The notes: generated by a model not told the origin, from the sequence alone. DNA of 39,066 nucleotides from an uncultured Bacteroidales bacterium (GCA_905234455.1 CAJOIH010000030.1:1-39066), one strand, 5' to 3'; positions 1 through 8,603 are shown, counted from the first letter of the stretch. Program-made: numbers and translations.

Positions 1-1
1 G

Positions 2-283
2 AACGCCGAGCGTCTCGGTAAGATCTTCCGCGAGGAGATTAGCAAGATCAAGAGCCCGATGATCGAGAAGGTCCGTGGTAAAGGCTTGCTCAATGCCGTG
101 ATTATCAAACCCAAAGATGGTAAAGAAGCTTGGGATGTGTGCCTGAAGATGCGTGACCTCGGCCTGCTGGCCAAGCCTACCCACCAGCACATCATCCGCT
201 TCGCTCCGCCCTTGGTCATCACTGAGGCCGAACTCCGCGAAGCCATCGAAATCATCAAGGAAGCCTTGAAGTCCTTCGAATGA
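2..283 (+). CDS. rocD: Ornithine--oxo-acid aminotransferase, C-terminal fragment
   Basis: The reading frame is open from the first bases of the window, so the 5' part of the gene lies outside. The 93 visible residues match the C-terminal small domain of class III PLP-dependent aminotransferases, specifically ornithine aminotransferase: a [10 protein letters not shown] strand, [20 protein letters not shown], and the ending [13 protein letters not shown]. In the family this enzyme interconverts ornithine and glutamate semialdehyde in the cytoplasm. The PLP lysine is not in view. A strong intrinsic terminator follows 24 bp after the stop. Confidence is high for the aminotransferase family and good for the ornithine enzyme. 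Confidence 0.85.
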   Translation, partial: NAERLGKIFREEISKIKSPMIEKVRGKGLLNAVIIKPKDGKEAWDVCLKMRDLGLLAKPTHQHIIRFAPPLVITEAELREAIEIIKEALKSFE

Positions 284-307
284 TTGACTGATTTTGAAAT
301 CAAGGAA

Positions 308-335
308 AAAGCCCGATGTGAGTCGGGCTTTTTTT
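308..335 (+). terminator. Rho-independent terminator after rocD
   Basis: A perfect 9-bp stem (AAAGCCCGA at 308-316, TCGGGCTTT at 323-331) with a 6-nt loop runs straight into a T tract. It lies just downstream of the rocD stop. The A-rich left flank means it could also serve the minus-strand lipoprotein gene that ends at 352. Confidence 0.9.
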
Positions 336-351
336 ATGCAGTGACGATGGT

Positions 352-828
352 CTAGTTGCCTTTTCTTTGTGTACTATCCAAACGAATCTCTTCGCCACTG
401 GAGAGAATGTAGATGGCGATTTGAGCGTTCTCCCGACCAAATTGGCTGGCCTGCGCCAGTGAGTCTTCTGGGAAGACGCGGACGCTGTCGAAATAAAAAC
501 GTCCAGAATCCTTATCCAACCAACCGCCAACATAACCTCCGTGGGATTGTGCGTGGCTGACGACAAAGTCCAGATCGGCTCTATCATGTCTGTTTTGTGT
601 GTCGGAATATGCTACGGCAATGCCTTCCGTAGGCACCTCCCAGGTGCTGATTTGTAACGTGAAGCCATCAGGATGTGTATGGCTGTAAACCCAAATACTG
701 TCGGCCAAAGTGACGGTGGTCACACTTGTCGTTTGCACGGGACTAGTGGCATGACGTGCCGACCCGCAGGCAACTAGGATCAGCGACAAAACACAAAGGA
801 GAGTATGTTTGAATCGTGAATTCATCAA
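352..828 (-). CDS. Hypothetical lipoprotein
   Basis: This 158-residue protein starts with a lysine/arginine n-region, a hydrophobic stretch and the lipobox LVAC at about residue 21, so it is predicted to be a lipoprotein. The mature part contains short beta-like segments (DSIWVYSHTHPDGFTLQIST, then SHGGYVGGWLDKDSGRFYFDS) and ends RLDSTQRKGN. I do not recognise a family. The SHAQSHGGYVGGW and DSGRFYFDSV stretches loosely suggest a protein that checks input and models a displayed value, but no function can be assigned. It may be transcribed separately from the regulator behind it, since 44 bp separate the two. Two adjacent ATG codons are possible starts. Confidence 0.7.
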   Translation of the reverse strand: MMNSRFKHTLLCVLSLILVACGSARHATSPVQTTSVTTVTLADSIWVYSHTHPDGFTLQISTWEVPTEGIAVAYSDTQNRHDRADLDFVVSHAQSHGGYVGGWLDKDSGRFYFDSVRVFPEDSLAQASQFGRENAQIAIYILSSGEEIRLDSTQRKGN

Positions 829-872
829 GTCTCATTATTGGAGGCGGTAAAAATACGAAAATTACGTAGTTG

Positions 873-1844
873 TTATGTTAAACTAATGTTCTGATTAACA
901 AACTCCTCAATATTACCTCTCGCTTCTGTCATCCCGAACTTCTTTCTGATATTTGTTCGGCACTTGCCAATCATGGCAGGGGAGACCTTCAAGATATCAG
1001 CCACTTCTTTCACAGAGAAGGGCATCATCGAAAGGATGCAGACCTTGAACTCGGCGTCAGTCAAGGCGGGTTGATGCTCGCGGATGCGTTGCACCACTTC
1101 AGGATAGACCTTGTTATATTCTTCGAGAATGGTCTGATAGGCGTTGTCAGTTTCGCGACCGCAGACGCAGGACTTGAGCTTTTGGAACGAGGCCTTGTCA
1201 ACATCCTTGTTTTCGCCAATGAGGAACACTTTGTAAATCATCATTGCACGTTGGAAGAGATTGTCGCGGTTGGTCTCGGCCAAAGTCTCGGATTCTTTCT
1301 GCAATTCGACAATGCTGAGGTTCAATTCAGCGATGGTTGCCCGTTTTTGTGCGGCACGATACAAGAGAAAAAGCACCAAAGCGACCGTTGCTACCAAAGC
1401 CAAGAGAATGATGTTGAGCATCCTCCTGCGGCGCAAGAACACGCTGATCATGTTTTCAGTATGATCCAGGTCGCCGTTCAAGGTCGAAATGGTCGTCTGC
1501 ACCTTCTCCATCAGTTTAAGGTCTTCACTCGCCTTGGCCGTGGCAATGGCTTCGTCTAAGGCCTTCATGGCGGAATCATAGTCGTTTTGTTGCCAATATA
1601 CGCAACCACTATAGAGCGCCGCTAGGGTCTTCATCTCGGCATCGTCCGAGACGTCGAAATAACGCCGTGCTTGAAAGATGGCAGTGTCCTGCGAGATGTC
1701 CTCGCCACGATTGAACTTGGTCTCGATCTCCATTACCAGTCGTTCCATGTTGTCCATGTCGGACTTCACGTTACAGGCAGCCAACAGCGCAATGAGCACG
1801 AAGGCGATCCAACATCTTGATCGGTAAAGGAGATTCATCATCAT
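873..1844 (-). CDS. TPR / transmembrane / C-terminal HTH regulator
   Basis: This 323-residue protein has a lipoprotein-like N-terminus (ALLAAC near residue 23) and helical TPR-like repeats (about 30-125, e.g. AALYSGCVYWQQNDYDSAMKAL). One membrane helix follows (about 143-162, ILLALVATVALVLFLLY), then a coiled coil (IAELNLSIVELQKESETLAE) and a C-terminal helix-turn-helix (LTDAEFKVCILSMMPFSVKEVADILKVSPAMIG). This layout is common in Bacteroidota, where periplasmic TPR proteins are tied through one membrane helix to a cytoplasmic LuxR/sigma-4-like HTH. The inferred role is a membrane-bound transcriptional regulator. It sits between a lipoprotein gene and the TonB-type receptor gene, with its own promoter. 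A very similar HTH is found at the end of the TetR-like gene at 36127-37062. Confidence 0.75.
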   Translation of the reverse strand: MMMNLLYRSRCWIAFVLIALLAACNVKSDMDNMERLVMEIETKFNRGEDISQDTAIFQARRYFDVSDDAEMKTLAALYSGCVYWQQNDYDSAMKALDEAIATAKASEDLKLMEKVQTTISTLNGDLDHTENMISVFLRRRRMLNIILLALVATVALVLFLLYRAAQKRATIAELNLSIVELQKESETLAETNRDNLFQRAMMIYKVFLIGENKDVDKASFQKLKSCVCGRETDNAYQTILEEYNKVYPEVVQRIREHQPALTDAEFKVCILSMMPFSVKEVADILKVSPAMIGKCRTNIRKKFGMTEARGNIEEFVNQNISLT

Positions 1845-1857
1845 ATCTATTTAAACG

Positions 1858-1890
1858 CAAAAATAATCATTTTGTTTTATCCCCTCCAAA
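1858..1890 (-). promoter_or_regulatory. Bacteroides-type promoter for the TPR/HTH regulator
   Basis: On the minus strand a TATTTTTG -7 box (plus-strand 1858-1865) is preceded, 21 bp away, by TTTG (plus-strand 1887-1890). This fits the Bacteroides TTTG / TAnnTTTG consensus and lies just upstream of the start at 1844. Confidence 0.6.
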
Positions 1891-1939
1891 AACTCTCACC
1901 TCTCATCTCTCAGTTCTCACCTCACTGTCCTCCCTTCTC
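1891..1939. repeat. Degenerate tandem 7-bp repeat at the 3' end of the TonB-type receptor gene
   Basis: Seven consecutive 7-mers can be read: AACTCTC, ACCTCTC, ATCTCTC, AGTTCTC, ACCTCAC, TGTCCTC, CCTTCTC. The array crosses the receptor stop codon (1922-1924), so the receptor's last residues, GEKGGQ, are encoded by repeat DNA. Related heptamer arrays lie at 15238-15265, 18601-18635 and 30013-30033. Confidence 0.6.
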
Positions 1940-4138
1940 TCCAGCGGTCTGCGCTTCGTTTTCCAATTCGACATTCCCAAAGCGTAAGGTAAACCCAGCA
2001 CAAAGATAGGTGCTGTTGCTCCGGCTGGAATAGCTGCCCTGCATGGACGGATTCGTGTAGGTGTTGCTGTGCCGCATCAAGCCGAAAAGGTCGTTGCCGT
2101 TGACGAACACCGACAGCTTGTGGTCGAAGAAATCGGTGCGCATCCCACAGTCGATGGAATAATGGGCGCCGCTTTCATTGAACAGGGATTGTACAGGGGA
2201 GACATAATATCCGGAAGCATGGATCTCTAAATGGTTCCATAGCTTTGCCCATGCGCTCAACTGTAGGCTGTACGACCACAGCTCGTTCTTTTGCAATTCC
2301 TCCAAAGTGCCATAATTGGTTTCGAGATAAGAGTCATATACATTGGCATAAAACCGCAAGTTAAACATCCCGTTGGGCCTATACGTCATGTTGAACTCAC
2401 CGCCTGCCGTGTATGAACGCCCCACATTCACGGGCTTTGTAAAGAATACTACACGGCCAAAATGATCATCGAATCCCGAGGCACTGATGGTGGTGATTTC
2501 GTTCTTTTTGCCTTTGTAATAGCCGGTCAGACCGATTGAGCCGAAGTCGTCCCAATATTTGTTCCAGCTGACCTCCAAGTTCTGCGTATAAATAGGCTCC
2601 AGCTCGGGATTGCCTGTGACATAAATCTCGGTGTCGTAGTGCTTGAAAGGACTGAGCTGTGCCGCTGTGGGATGGCTGACTTTCTTGGAATAACTCATCT
2701 TGAAGTTGTGCATCGACTGCGTGCGATAGGAGAGGTGCAATGAGGGCGTGACGTTAAAATGATCCCCGGCGAAGTCGTAATCAGGTACATCGGGATAGAC
2801 GATGCCCGTGCGGAAATAATTCAGGTTGATGCCAGGCTGCACGGTGAAATCTCCGAAACGATGCCGCACCATAAGATAACCGCCCAAGTTCTGGGTTTGG
2901 TGGCGATAACGGTAAGTCATGACGGAATCTCTCACATAGGTGTCGCCAACCAGGGTATCTACGGTGTTCTGTTCCGTTCCTCCATTCCAACTGCCATTGA
3001 GACCCATGCTAAACTCGCCGTTCTTAGAGTAGGGCAGGTTGTAATCGACATTTGCCGAGAGGGGTGTGCTGGAAGACAGGTAATCCATCTGGTAAATCGT
3101 TTCATGAGGAGCAGGAAGGGTGTAGGTGGTGTGGTCTTCCAACGGCACGGCACTACGGTTCCAGTTGCCATTGGCCCGAATGGTCAGGTTGTGTCCCTCC
3201 TCGTTGAACTTGTGCTGGTAGTAAAGTCCTGGGTTGAGATACAGATAGTTGGTGTAGGCAGTGTTGACAAACACGTATTGGTAGTTGCCTGCCTGTTCCA
3301 GATATTCCGTGCGTTCCCTTTCTGTGGTCGCTTCCGTTGGCCCGAAGGAGTCCCAGACGTTCATCCAGAAAGCGTAGGTGTTCTTTTCGTCAGGTGTGAA
3401 GGTGAGGTTTAAGGAAACGCCAGGGCTGTACATGAAATATTTATCGTGTCTCATGCTGTGGCTCTGGCTTGCCGGAATCATTTGTCCGCTTTCATCCATT
3501 GTAAATAGGTTCCTGTCGGTTTCCGATTCCGTCTCGCCATGATAGAAATAGTTGCTGGCAAAGATGTTCATGGTCCATTGATCGTTCTTCCAGACGTAGG
3601 AAGCCCAAGGCATCACGTAGGGTTGCGTGGAGACATTGGTGCCGAAGCATAGGAACTCGTTCCGTTTGATTTTGCTGTTCGTCACGATGTTGATGATGCC
3701 GTCGGCGTTGGTGGCATAGCGCGCTGAAGGATTGGTGATGACCTCGATGCGGTCGATGGCGTTGGCTGGCAGGGTGCGGAGATAGACCTTAAGGCTCTCT
3801 TTGGTAAGGTTCGAAGGTTGGTCGTTGATCCAGATTTCTACATCTGCAGCTCCGCGCAGTAATACATTGCCTTCCACATCCACCGAGACGCCTGGGGCAT
3901 TTTGCAAGGCATCGGAAGCCATGCCGGACTGCACGGTGGGGTCGTCGGAGACTTGATACAGGGTCTTCTCTCCATCAACGGAGAACAATGGTCGTTCGGC
4001 GGTGATGGAAACGCCTTCAAGCAACAATGTGTCGGAGGTCATTTGAAGACTGTCCAATTTGATTTCAGGTTCTTGGGCAAAAACATCCAGTGACAGCATC
4101 CCGCAAATCATCAGGAAAAACAGCGTTGGTCTTTTCAT
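1922..4138 (-). CDS. TonB-dependent receptor-like outer membrane beta-barrel protein
   Basis: The 738-residue protein has a signal peptide (MKRPTLFFLMICGMLSLDVFA). A plug domain follows at about 50-155 (SDALQNAPGVSVDVEGNVLLRG, then IDRIEVITNPSARYATNADGIINIVT), then a long beta-barrel rich in aromatic alternation, ending near LCAGFTLRFG. The barrel resembles the Bacteroidota 'outer membrane beta-barrel family' receptors. Unlike many of these, it has no N-terminal carboxypeptidase-regulatory-like domain and no SusD partner beside it, so the cargo is unknown. The true family C-terminus usually ends in an aromatic-rich strand. Here FTLRFGNVELENEAQTAGEKGGQ extends past it, and the last codons come from a heptamer repeat. 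The neighbouring TPR/HTH regulator may control it. Confidence 0.88.
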   Translation of the reverse strand: MKRPTLFFLMICGMLSLDVFAQEPEIKLDSLQMTSDTLLLEGVSITAERPLFSVDGEKTLYQVSDDPTVQSGMASDALQNAPGVSVDVEGNVLLRGAADVEIWINDQPSNLTKESLKVYLRTLPANAIDRIEVITNPSARYATNADGIINIVTNSKIKRNEFLCFGTNVSTQPYVMPWASYVWKNDQWTMNIFASNYFYHGETESETDRNLFTMDESGQMIPASQSHSMRHDKYFMYSPGVSLNLTFTPDEKNTYAFWMNVWDSFGPTEATTERERTEYLEQAGNYQYVFVNTAYTNYLYLNPGLYYQHKFNEEGHNLTIRANGNWNRSAVPLEDHTTYTLPAPHETIYQMDYLSSSTPLSANVDYNLPYSKNGEFSMGLNGSWNGGTEQNTVDTLVGDTYVRDSVMTYRYRHQTQNLGGYLMVRHRFGDFTVQPGINLNYFRTGIVYPDVPDYDFAGDHFNVTPSLHLSYRTQSMHNFKMSYSKKVSHPTAAQLSPFKHYDTEIYVTGNPELEPIYTQNLEVSWNKYWDDFGSIGLTGYYKGKKNEITTISASGFDDHFGRVVFFTKPVNVGRSYTAGGEFNMTYRPNGMFNLRFYANVYDSYLETNYGTLEELQKNELWSYSLQLSAWAKLWNHLEIHASGYYVSPVQSLFNESGAHYSIDCGMRTDFFDHKLSVFVNGNDLFGLMRHSNTYTNPSMQGSYSSRSNSTYLCAGFTLRFGNVELENEAQTAGEKGGQ

Positions 4139-4163
4139 GGCATGAAGTATTATATCATGCTTG

Positions 4164-4196
4164 CAAAAGTATAGTGAAAAATTGTTATTTTTTCAA
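4164..4196 (-). promoter_or_regulatory. Putative promoter of the TonB-type receptor gene
   Basis: Minus-strand TACTTTTG (plus-strand 4164-4171) is preceded 22 bp upstream by TTG (plus-strand 4194-4196). It is 26 bp from the receptor start, a normal position for a Bacteroides-type promoter. The -33 spacing is slightly long. Confidence 0.5.
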
Positions 4197-4205
4197 GAGG
4201 TGGTC

Positions 4206-4279
4206 CATGGTAGAGACGTTTCTGCTAAGTCCGGGCATAATTGTTTGTTAAATAACAATTTAAAAAGGACATGGTAGAG
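4206..4279. repeat. Pair of 10-bp direct repeats upstream of the nitroreductase
   Basis: CATGGTAGAG occurs at 4206-4215 and again at 4270-4279, 64 bp apart. Between them is an inverted repeat, AATTGTT (4239-4245) and AACAATT (4254-4260). The second copy abuts the -33 box of the nitroreductase promoter, so a regulator-binding role is possible but unproven. Confidence 0.45.
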
Positions 4280-4284
4280 GTTTT

Positions 4285-4316
4285 TTTGCATAAATCATTT
4301 GGAATATCTATCTTTG
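4285..4316 (+). promoter_or_regulatory. Bacteroides-type promoter of the nitroreductase gene
   Basis: TTTG at 4285-4288 and TATCTTTG at 4309-4316 are separated by 20 bp, an excellent match to the consensus. They lie 24 bp upstream of the ATG at 4341. Confidence 0.75.
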
Positions 4317-4340
4317 TCCCAACCAAATCTTTGAAAAACT

Positions 4341-4976
4341 ATGAAAAAACTATCGTTTATTTTGACCTTAGTCATCGCAGTCCTGTTTGTTTCTTGTTGT
4401 AACAAGAACGCATGCGACGACAAAACCAATGATGTTACTGCTATGAATACTACCATGAATGACTTGCTGACGCGCCGGAGTGTGCGTAGCTACACCGACG
4501 AAGTGCCTCCGATCGAGGTGATTGAAGAAATCTGCAAGGCAGGCACCTACGCTCCGACCGGTATGAACAAGCAAAGCCCCATTATCGTCGCCGTCACCAA
4601 CCGCGAGGTGCGCGACCGCCTGAGTAAACTCAATGCCGGCGTTTTTGGCAAAGATAACGACATGGATCCCTTCTATGGCGCTCCCGTGGTGCTGGTGGTT
4701 TTGGCCGACACTACCGCAGCGTTCACCTGGAAAGAGGATGGATCACTGGTGATGGGCAACCTGCTCAATGCTGCTCATGCCAAAGGCCTCGGCTCCTGCT
4801 GGATCCACCGTGCCAAAGAGGTCTTCGAGACCGAAGAAGGCAAAGCCATCCTGCGTGACCTCGGCATTGACGACACCAAATATGTCGGTATCGGCAACTG
4901 CATACTGGGCTACACCGCCGGTGACTATCCCGAGGCTAGACCTCGTAAGGAAAACTACGTTTACTGGATTAAATAA
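4341..4976 (+). CDS. Nitroreductase family protein with lipoprotein-like signal
   Basis: The 211-residue protein has a nitroreductase fold from about residue 35: LLTRRSVRSYTDEVPP, then AGTYAPTGMNKQSPIIVAV for FMN binding, and a C-terminal GLGSCWIHRAKEVF and GIGNCILGY. Family members use FMN and NAD(P)H to reduce nitro compounds, quinones or flavins. Unusually, residues 1-20 form a lipoprotein signal (ILTLVIAVLFVSCCNKN), which would send it to the periplasmic side of a membrane. An internal ATG at 4443 would give a cytosolic 177-residue enzyme of usual family length. The promoter position favours 4341. The stop overlaps the convergent dus gene by 16 bp. Confidence 0.85.
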   Translation: MKKLSFILTLVIAVLFVSCCNKNACDDKTNDVTAMNTTMNDLLTRRSVRSYTDEVPPIEVIEEICKAGTYAPTGMNKQSPIIVAVTNREVRDRLSKLNAGVFGKDNDMDPFYGAPVVLVVLADTTAAFTWKEDGSLVMGNLLNAAHAKGLGSCWIHRAKEVFETEEGKAILRDLGIDDTKYVGIGNCILGYTAGDYPEARPRKENYVYWIK

Positions 4977-5908
4977 TGCTCCCGGAAAACGGTTTCCACC
5001 GCTTCTTCGTATTCCTTTAGCGCATTGATTTTCTTAATCTTGCGCCAAATGTCCTGCGGCTCGTCAAACGAGTACATCAGATAGGACCATAGTTCCTTCA
5101 TCCTTCCCAACACCTTGGGACTGCCTCCGGCGTGACGCAGGCGGTCCTCGTAAAGGTCGATGACGTAGGTATGTAGACGCTCCATGGTCCTGTCTTTTTT
5201 GCCTTTGATCTCTTCCGCCAAAAACGGATTCGCCAACACACCTCTGCCTAGCATGAACTCATCCACTGGCCGCACCTCATGGCGAATCCGCTCAAAGCTT
5301 TCCACCGATACAATGTCGCCGTTATATACCAGCGGCGCCTTGATAAGCGGAATCAACTCTGCGAAACGCTTCACATTGGCTTCGCCTTTATAAAGTTGCT
5401 TCCCGATACGGGGGTGGATGATCAATTCACTCAGCGGATATTGGTTAAATACCTCAATAACAGGGTAAATCTCATCAGGACTGATATATCCCAACCGGCA
5501 CTTCACGCTAAACCCGACCTCAATCAGCTCGAAAACCCGCCCCAGCATGGCGTCAATCTTCTCGGGATAAGGCAAGAGACCGCTGCCGCGTTTCTTGTTG
5601 GCCACCCGGGGGAAAGGACAGCCCATGTTCAGGTTGATCTCCTTGTAACCCAACGCCTTGCATTGGGTGGCAAAACGTAGGATCTCCTCGGCGTCGGTGC
5701 TTAAGATCTGTGGGGTCAAGGTCTCCACATCGTTGCAAGTGGGGTCGATCTCCTCCACTTGCATGTTCTTGGCATGATCCTTCTGGATGCCCGTAAAAAA
5801 GGGGGTGTAGAACTTGCCGATGCCTCCGAAATGCTTTTTGAAGACATTGCGGAACGGAGCGTCGGTAATGCCTTGGAAAGGGCCGAGAGAAAGCTTAACG
5901 TTTCCCAT
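4961..5908 (-). CDS. dus: tRNA-dihydrouridine synthase
   Basis: The 315-residue TIM-barrel flavoenzyme reduces uridines in the tRNA D-loop. Diagnostic elements are the N-terminal SLGPFQGITDAPFR, EINLNMGCPFPRVANKKRGSGLL with the catalytic-type Cys, KCRLGY, IIHPR, LVYNGDI and EFMLGRGVLANP for FMN phosphate binding. Length is normal for the family. It follows lnt with a 14-bp overlap, so the two are probably translated together. The 3' end converges with the nitroreductase, overlapping by 16 bp. The specific Dus subfamily (A, B or C) cannot be decided here. Confidence 0.93.
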   Translation of the reverse strand: MGNVKLSLGPFQGITDAPFRNVFKKHFGGIGKFYTPFFTGIQKDHAKNMQVEEIDPTCNDVETLTPQILSTDAEEILRFATQCKALGYKEINLNMGCPFPRVANKKRGSGLLPYPEKIDAMLGRVFELIEVGFSVKCRLGYISPDEIYPVIEVFNQYPLSELIIHPRIGKQLYKGEANVKRFAELIPLIKAPLVYNGDIVSVESFERIRHEVRPVDEFMLGRGVLANPFLAEEIKGKKDRTMERLHTYVIDLYEDRLRHAGGSPKVLGRMKELWSYLMYSFDEPQDIWRKIKKINALKEYEEAVETVFREHYLIQ

Positions 5909-7475
5909 GGCGAAGCCTTCCTAAAATCGTCAAAACCATCGTCGCCAACAGCAACGCGAAGGTCATCCACATGGCAATCCGATAAAGGTAATCGCCGTGC
6001 TTGGAATAAAACGTCTTGGAAGGGTTGGCCTTCAAAGTGGCCTTGATGACATCTTCCTTCCAATATTCGGTCTTCTGGATCACATCGCCCCGTTGGTTGA
6101 AGAACCCCGACTTGCCGGTGTTGGCTGAACGGGCCACACAACGGCGGTTCTCAATGGCGCGCAGCTTCGAGAACTCGAAGTGTTGCTTGTAACCCGGTGT
6201 GTCGCCCCACCAACCGTCGTTGGTGATGACAAAAAGCAAGTCGGCACCTTTGCGGGCAAACTCGCTCACATAGCCTCCAAAAGCGGATTCATAACAGATG
6301 GCCACGCCTGCCTGATGCTTGCCAAAGCTCATGTTGCGGGCGTAAGGATCGGTCTTCAAGGTGCCGCGGGCAATGCCCATGGTGATGCTGAAATTCTTAA
6401 GGAACCCCATCCACTCGGGAATAGCCTCCACACCCACCACCAGCTGCGACTTGTTGCGGTGCTGTACGTTCAAGGTGTCGATGAGCAAGGCTGAATTATG
6501 GGCGTAATAGTATTTGCTGGTCTCGCCGATCTGTCGCGCCGGGAAGTCGTCCTCCATGCCCTTGGGTACCCACTCGTAGGTGGTCCCGCCAATCACAAAA
6601 CAACATTCGGGATGCCGCTCGATGAATTCCCCTAGGATCTTGAACGCCCTGACGTCTTGCATCTTGTCCAACCAGATGCCTTCCTGGATGGCCGACTCCG
6701 AACTGACCACAAACCGTGTCGCCGGGGTGACCATACGCTCCGCCAACTCCACATTCTTCCGAATGACATTGTCATAGGTCTGCGAGTCGAACTGCTCGTT
6801 CCATGGATCGCAATTCTGCTGGATCACAACCACTTCCACATCCTGGCCCTTTTCCTCGTATTGGCTGTAGGCAATCTTGCTCCCAATCACCGGCATGACC
6901 AAAAGCGTCACGGCCACTCCGGTATACCACCATCTTGTTTTTTTATCAATTGAGCATAAGGCATTGTTAATCAGAATGTTGACAAACAAGATCCACGAGG
7001 TTCCTCCCGCAACGCCAGTCACCGAGTACCACTGAACCCAGGTGTGGCAGGTCGAGAACACATTGCCTAAATTGAGCCACGGCCACTTGACGGCCCAAAA
7101 GTAATGCAGGAACTCGAAAGCCATCCAGTAGGGGATGAGCAAAAAGTTGCCAATCAAGCTGTTGTGCAACTTCATCTTAGTGAAATGGAAGGCCCAGAAC
7201 ACGGTCGACATGAACAGCGAGTTCAAAGTCCAAGCCAAGATGGCGGCCGGGGTGGCGTTCCATACCCAATAGGTGGTCAACAGGTTCCAAATCAGGAAGG
7301 CGATATAGGATAAACCGAAGACGCTTCCTTTTTCGCCTTTGCTGATCCGCTCTTCCAGATAGAGTAGGGGTACCAATGCGATGAAAGCCAACGGAGCCAA
7401 TCCTCTCACCGGCCACGCCGCCCACAACAACAGTCCGCTGACAACGGCCATCAATAGCCTTTGATATTTTTTCAT
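5895..7475 (-). CDS. lnt: Apolipoprotein N-acyltransferase
   Basis: About 526 residues. The N-terminal half has several membrane helices (LLMAVVSGLLLWAAWPVRGLAPL and others). The C-terminal half is a carbon-nitrogen hydrolase domain with the Glu of VVSSESAIQEG, a Lys in RNKSQLVVGVEAIP and the nucleophile Cys in GVAICYESAFGG. TNDGWWGDTPGYKQHFEFSKLRAIENRR is typical of Lnt. It adds the third acyl chain to lipoproteins in the inner membrane, which fits the many lipoproteins in this window. The frame is open upstream to 7493 (MPKFFEM...); MKKYQRL at 7475 is preferred because it begins the usual signal-anchor region. It overlaps dus by 14 bp. Confidence 0.92.
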   Translation of the reverse strand: MKKYQRLLMAVVSGLLLWAAWPVRGLAPLAFIALVPLLYLEERISKGEKGSVFGLSYIAFLIWNLLTTYWVWNATPAAILAWTLNSLFMSTVFWAFHFTKMKLHNSLIGNFLLIPYWMAFEFLHYFWAVKWPWLNLGNVFSTCHTWVQWYSVTGVAGGTSWILFVNILINNALCSIDKKTRWWYTGVAVTLLVMPVIGSKIAYSQYEEKGQDVEVVVIQQNCDPWNEQFDSQTYDNVIRKNVELAERMVTPATRFVVSSESAIQEGIWLDKMQDVRAFKILGEFIERHPECCFVIGGTTYEWVPKGMEDDFPARQIGETSKYYYAHNSALLIDTLNVQHRNKSQLVVGVEAIPEWMGFLKNFSITMGIARGTLKTDPYARNMSFGKHQAGVAICYESAFGGYVSEFARKGADLLFVITNDGWWGDTPGYKQHFEFSKLRAIENRRCVARSANTGKSGFFNQRGDVIQKTEYWKEDVIKATLKANPSKTFYSKHGDYLYRIAMWMTFALLLATMVLTILGRLRHGKR

Positions 7476-7490
7476 TTCAAAAAATTTTGG

Positions 7491-7508
7491 CAAAAATAAC
7501 TATCTTTG
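7491..7508. promoter_or_regulatory. Back-to-back divergent -7 boxes (lnt and GT9)
   Basis: Minus-strand TATTTTTG (plus-strand 7491-7498) points towards lnt and plus-strand TATCTTTG (7501-7508) points towards the glycosyltransferase, with only 2 bp between them. The -33 boxes are poor in both directions. The two promoters would overlap physically, so they could exclude each other. Confidence 0.55.
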
Positions 7509-7529
7509 CTGAAAAATTAGAAGCCAGTT

Positions 7530-8530
7530 TTGAAAAAAATCCTCCTCATACGCTTCAGTTCCATCGGCGACATCGTGCTCACCACCCCGGTCGTGCGCTG
7601 CCTCAAGCAGCAACTGCCCGATGCGGAGCTGCATGTGCTCACCAAAGCGGTCTATCGCTCCATCTATGCCCCCAATCCTTATATAAATAAGGTATATGAC
7701 CTTAAGGGAAACATGAAGGAACTCATCGCCGAACTCCGCGAGGAGCACTATGACTTCATCGTCGATCTCCACAAGAACTGGCGCTCACTCCGTATCCGAC
7801 AGGCCTTGCATCGCCCCTCGGCGTCCTTCCCGAAACTCGACTTCCGGAAATTCCTCTACACCAAGCTGAAACTTGGCCACCTTCCCAAGGTGCATATCGT
7901 TGACCGTTACTTCAAGGCGGTGGAAAGGCTCCATGTCCACAACGACGGCCAGGGCCTCGACTTCTTCTTCAACGAAGGCGATGAGCTGCATTATGAAGAC
8001 CTTCCAGAGACCTTCCGTGAGGGCTTCGTGGCCATCGTCATCGGAGGCCAACATGCCACCAAGATCCTGCCTGAGGACAAGGTCGTCGAAGTCATCAACG
8101 CCTTGGATGCTGCCGTCATCCTGGTCGGCGGACCCGAAGATGCCGCCCGTGGCGAGCGTATCAAGCAAAAGGTGGGAAGCTATGTGGGCAACAGCTGTGG
8201 CAGCCTCACCGTCGGGCAGTCGGCCTCCCTGCTTCAGTTGGCCGATGCCGTCATCACCAACGACACGGGCATGATGCACATCGCCGCAGCCCTGCGCAAG
8301 CCCATCGTCTCGGTCTGGGGCAACACGGTGCCTGAATTCGGCATGTATCCCTATCTGCCTCAAAGCATGACTCCCGCGGCCATCGTTGAAAACAAGAACC
8401 TGGGATGCCGCCCCTGCCACAAGCTGGGTTACGCCAAATGCCCGAAGGGACACTTTAACTGCATGAATTCATTAAGCCCAATGGAAATCGCTGAAAAAAC
8501 AAAAGCCGGACTTATATCCGGCTCTTGCAG

Positions 8531-8549
<19 letters not shown>
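7530..8549 (+). CDS. Glycosyltransferase family 9 (heptosyltransferase-like)
   Basis: The 339-residue cytoplasmic enzyme opens MKKILLIRFSSIGDIVLTTPVVR, the classic GT9 start, and has the GT9 C-terminal signatures VILVGGPEDAARGERI, ADAVITNDTGMMHIAAALRKPIVSVWG and a Cys-rich end (GCRPCHKLGYAKCPKGHFNCM). GT9 enzymes add heptose or related sugars to the lipopolysaccharide core. The start is TTG at 7530: a stop lies in frame at 7518-7520 and no ATG fits the conserved start. The last about 15 codons (TKAGLISGSCSGTSGN) read through the antisense tRNA-Phe terminator and 19 bp into the tRNA gene, an unusual 3' end. Confidence 0.9.
8494..8523 (-). terminator. Terminator of tRNA-Phe, inside the GT9 coding region
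   Basis: On the minus strand a 7-bp stem (AGCCGGA, loop TATAAG, TCCGGCT; plus-strand 8504-8523) is followed by TTTGTTTTTT. It starts 8 nt downstream of the mature tRNA-Phe 3' end. The same bases encode part of the GT9 C-terminus on the other strand. Confidence 0.85.
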
Positions 8550-8603
<54 letters not shown>

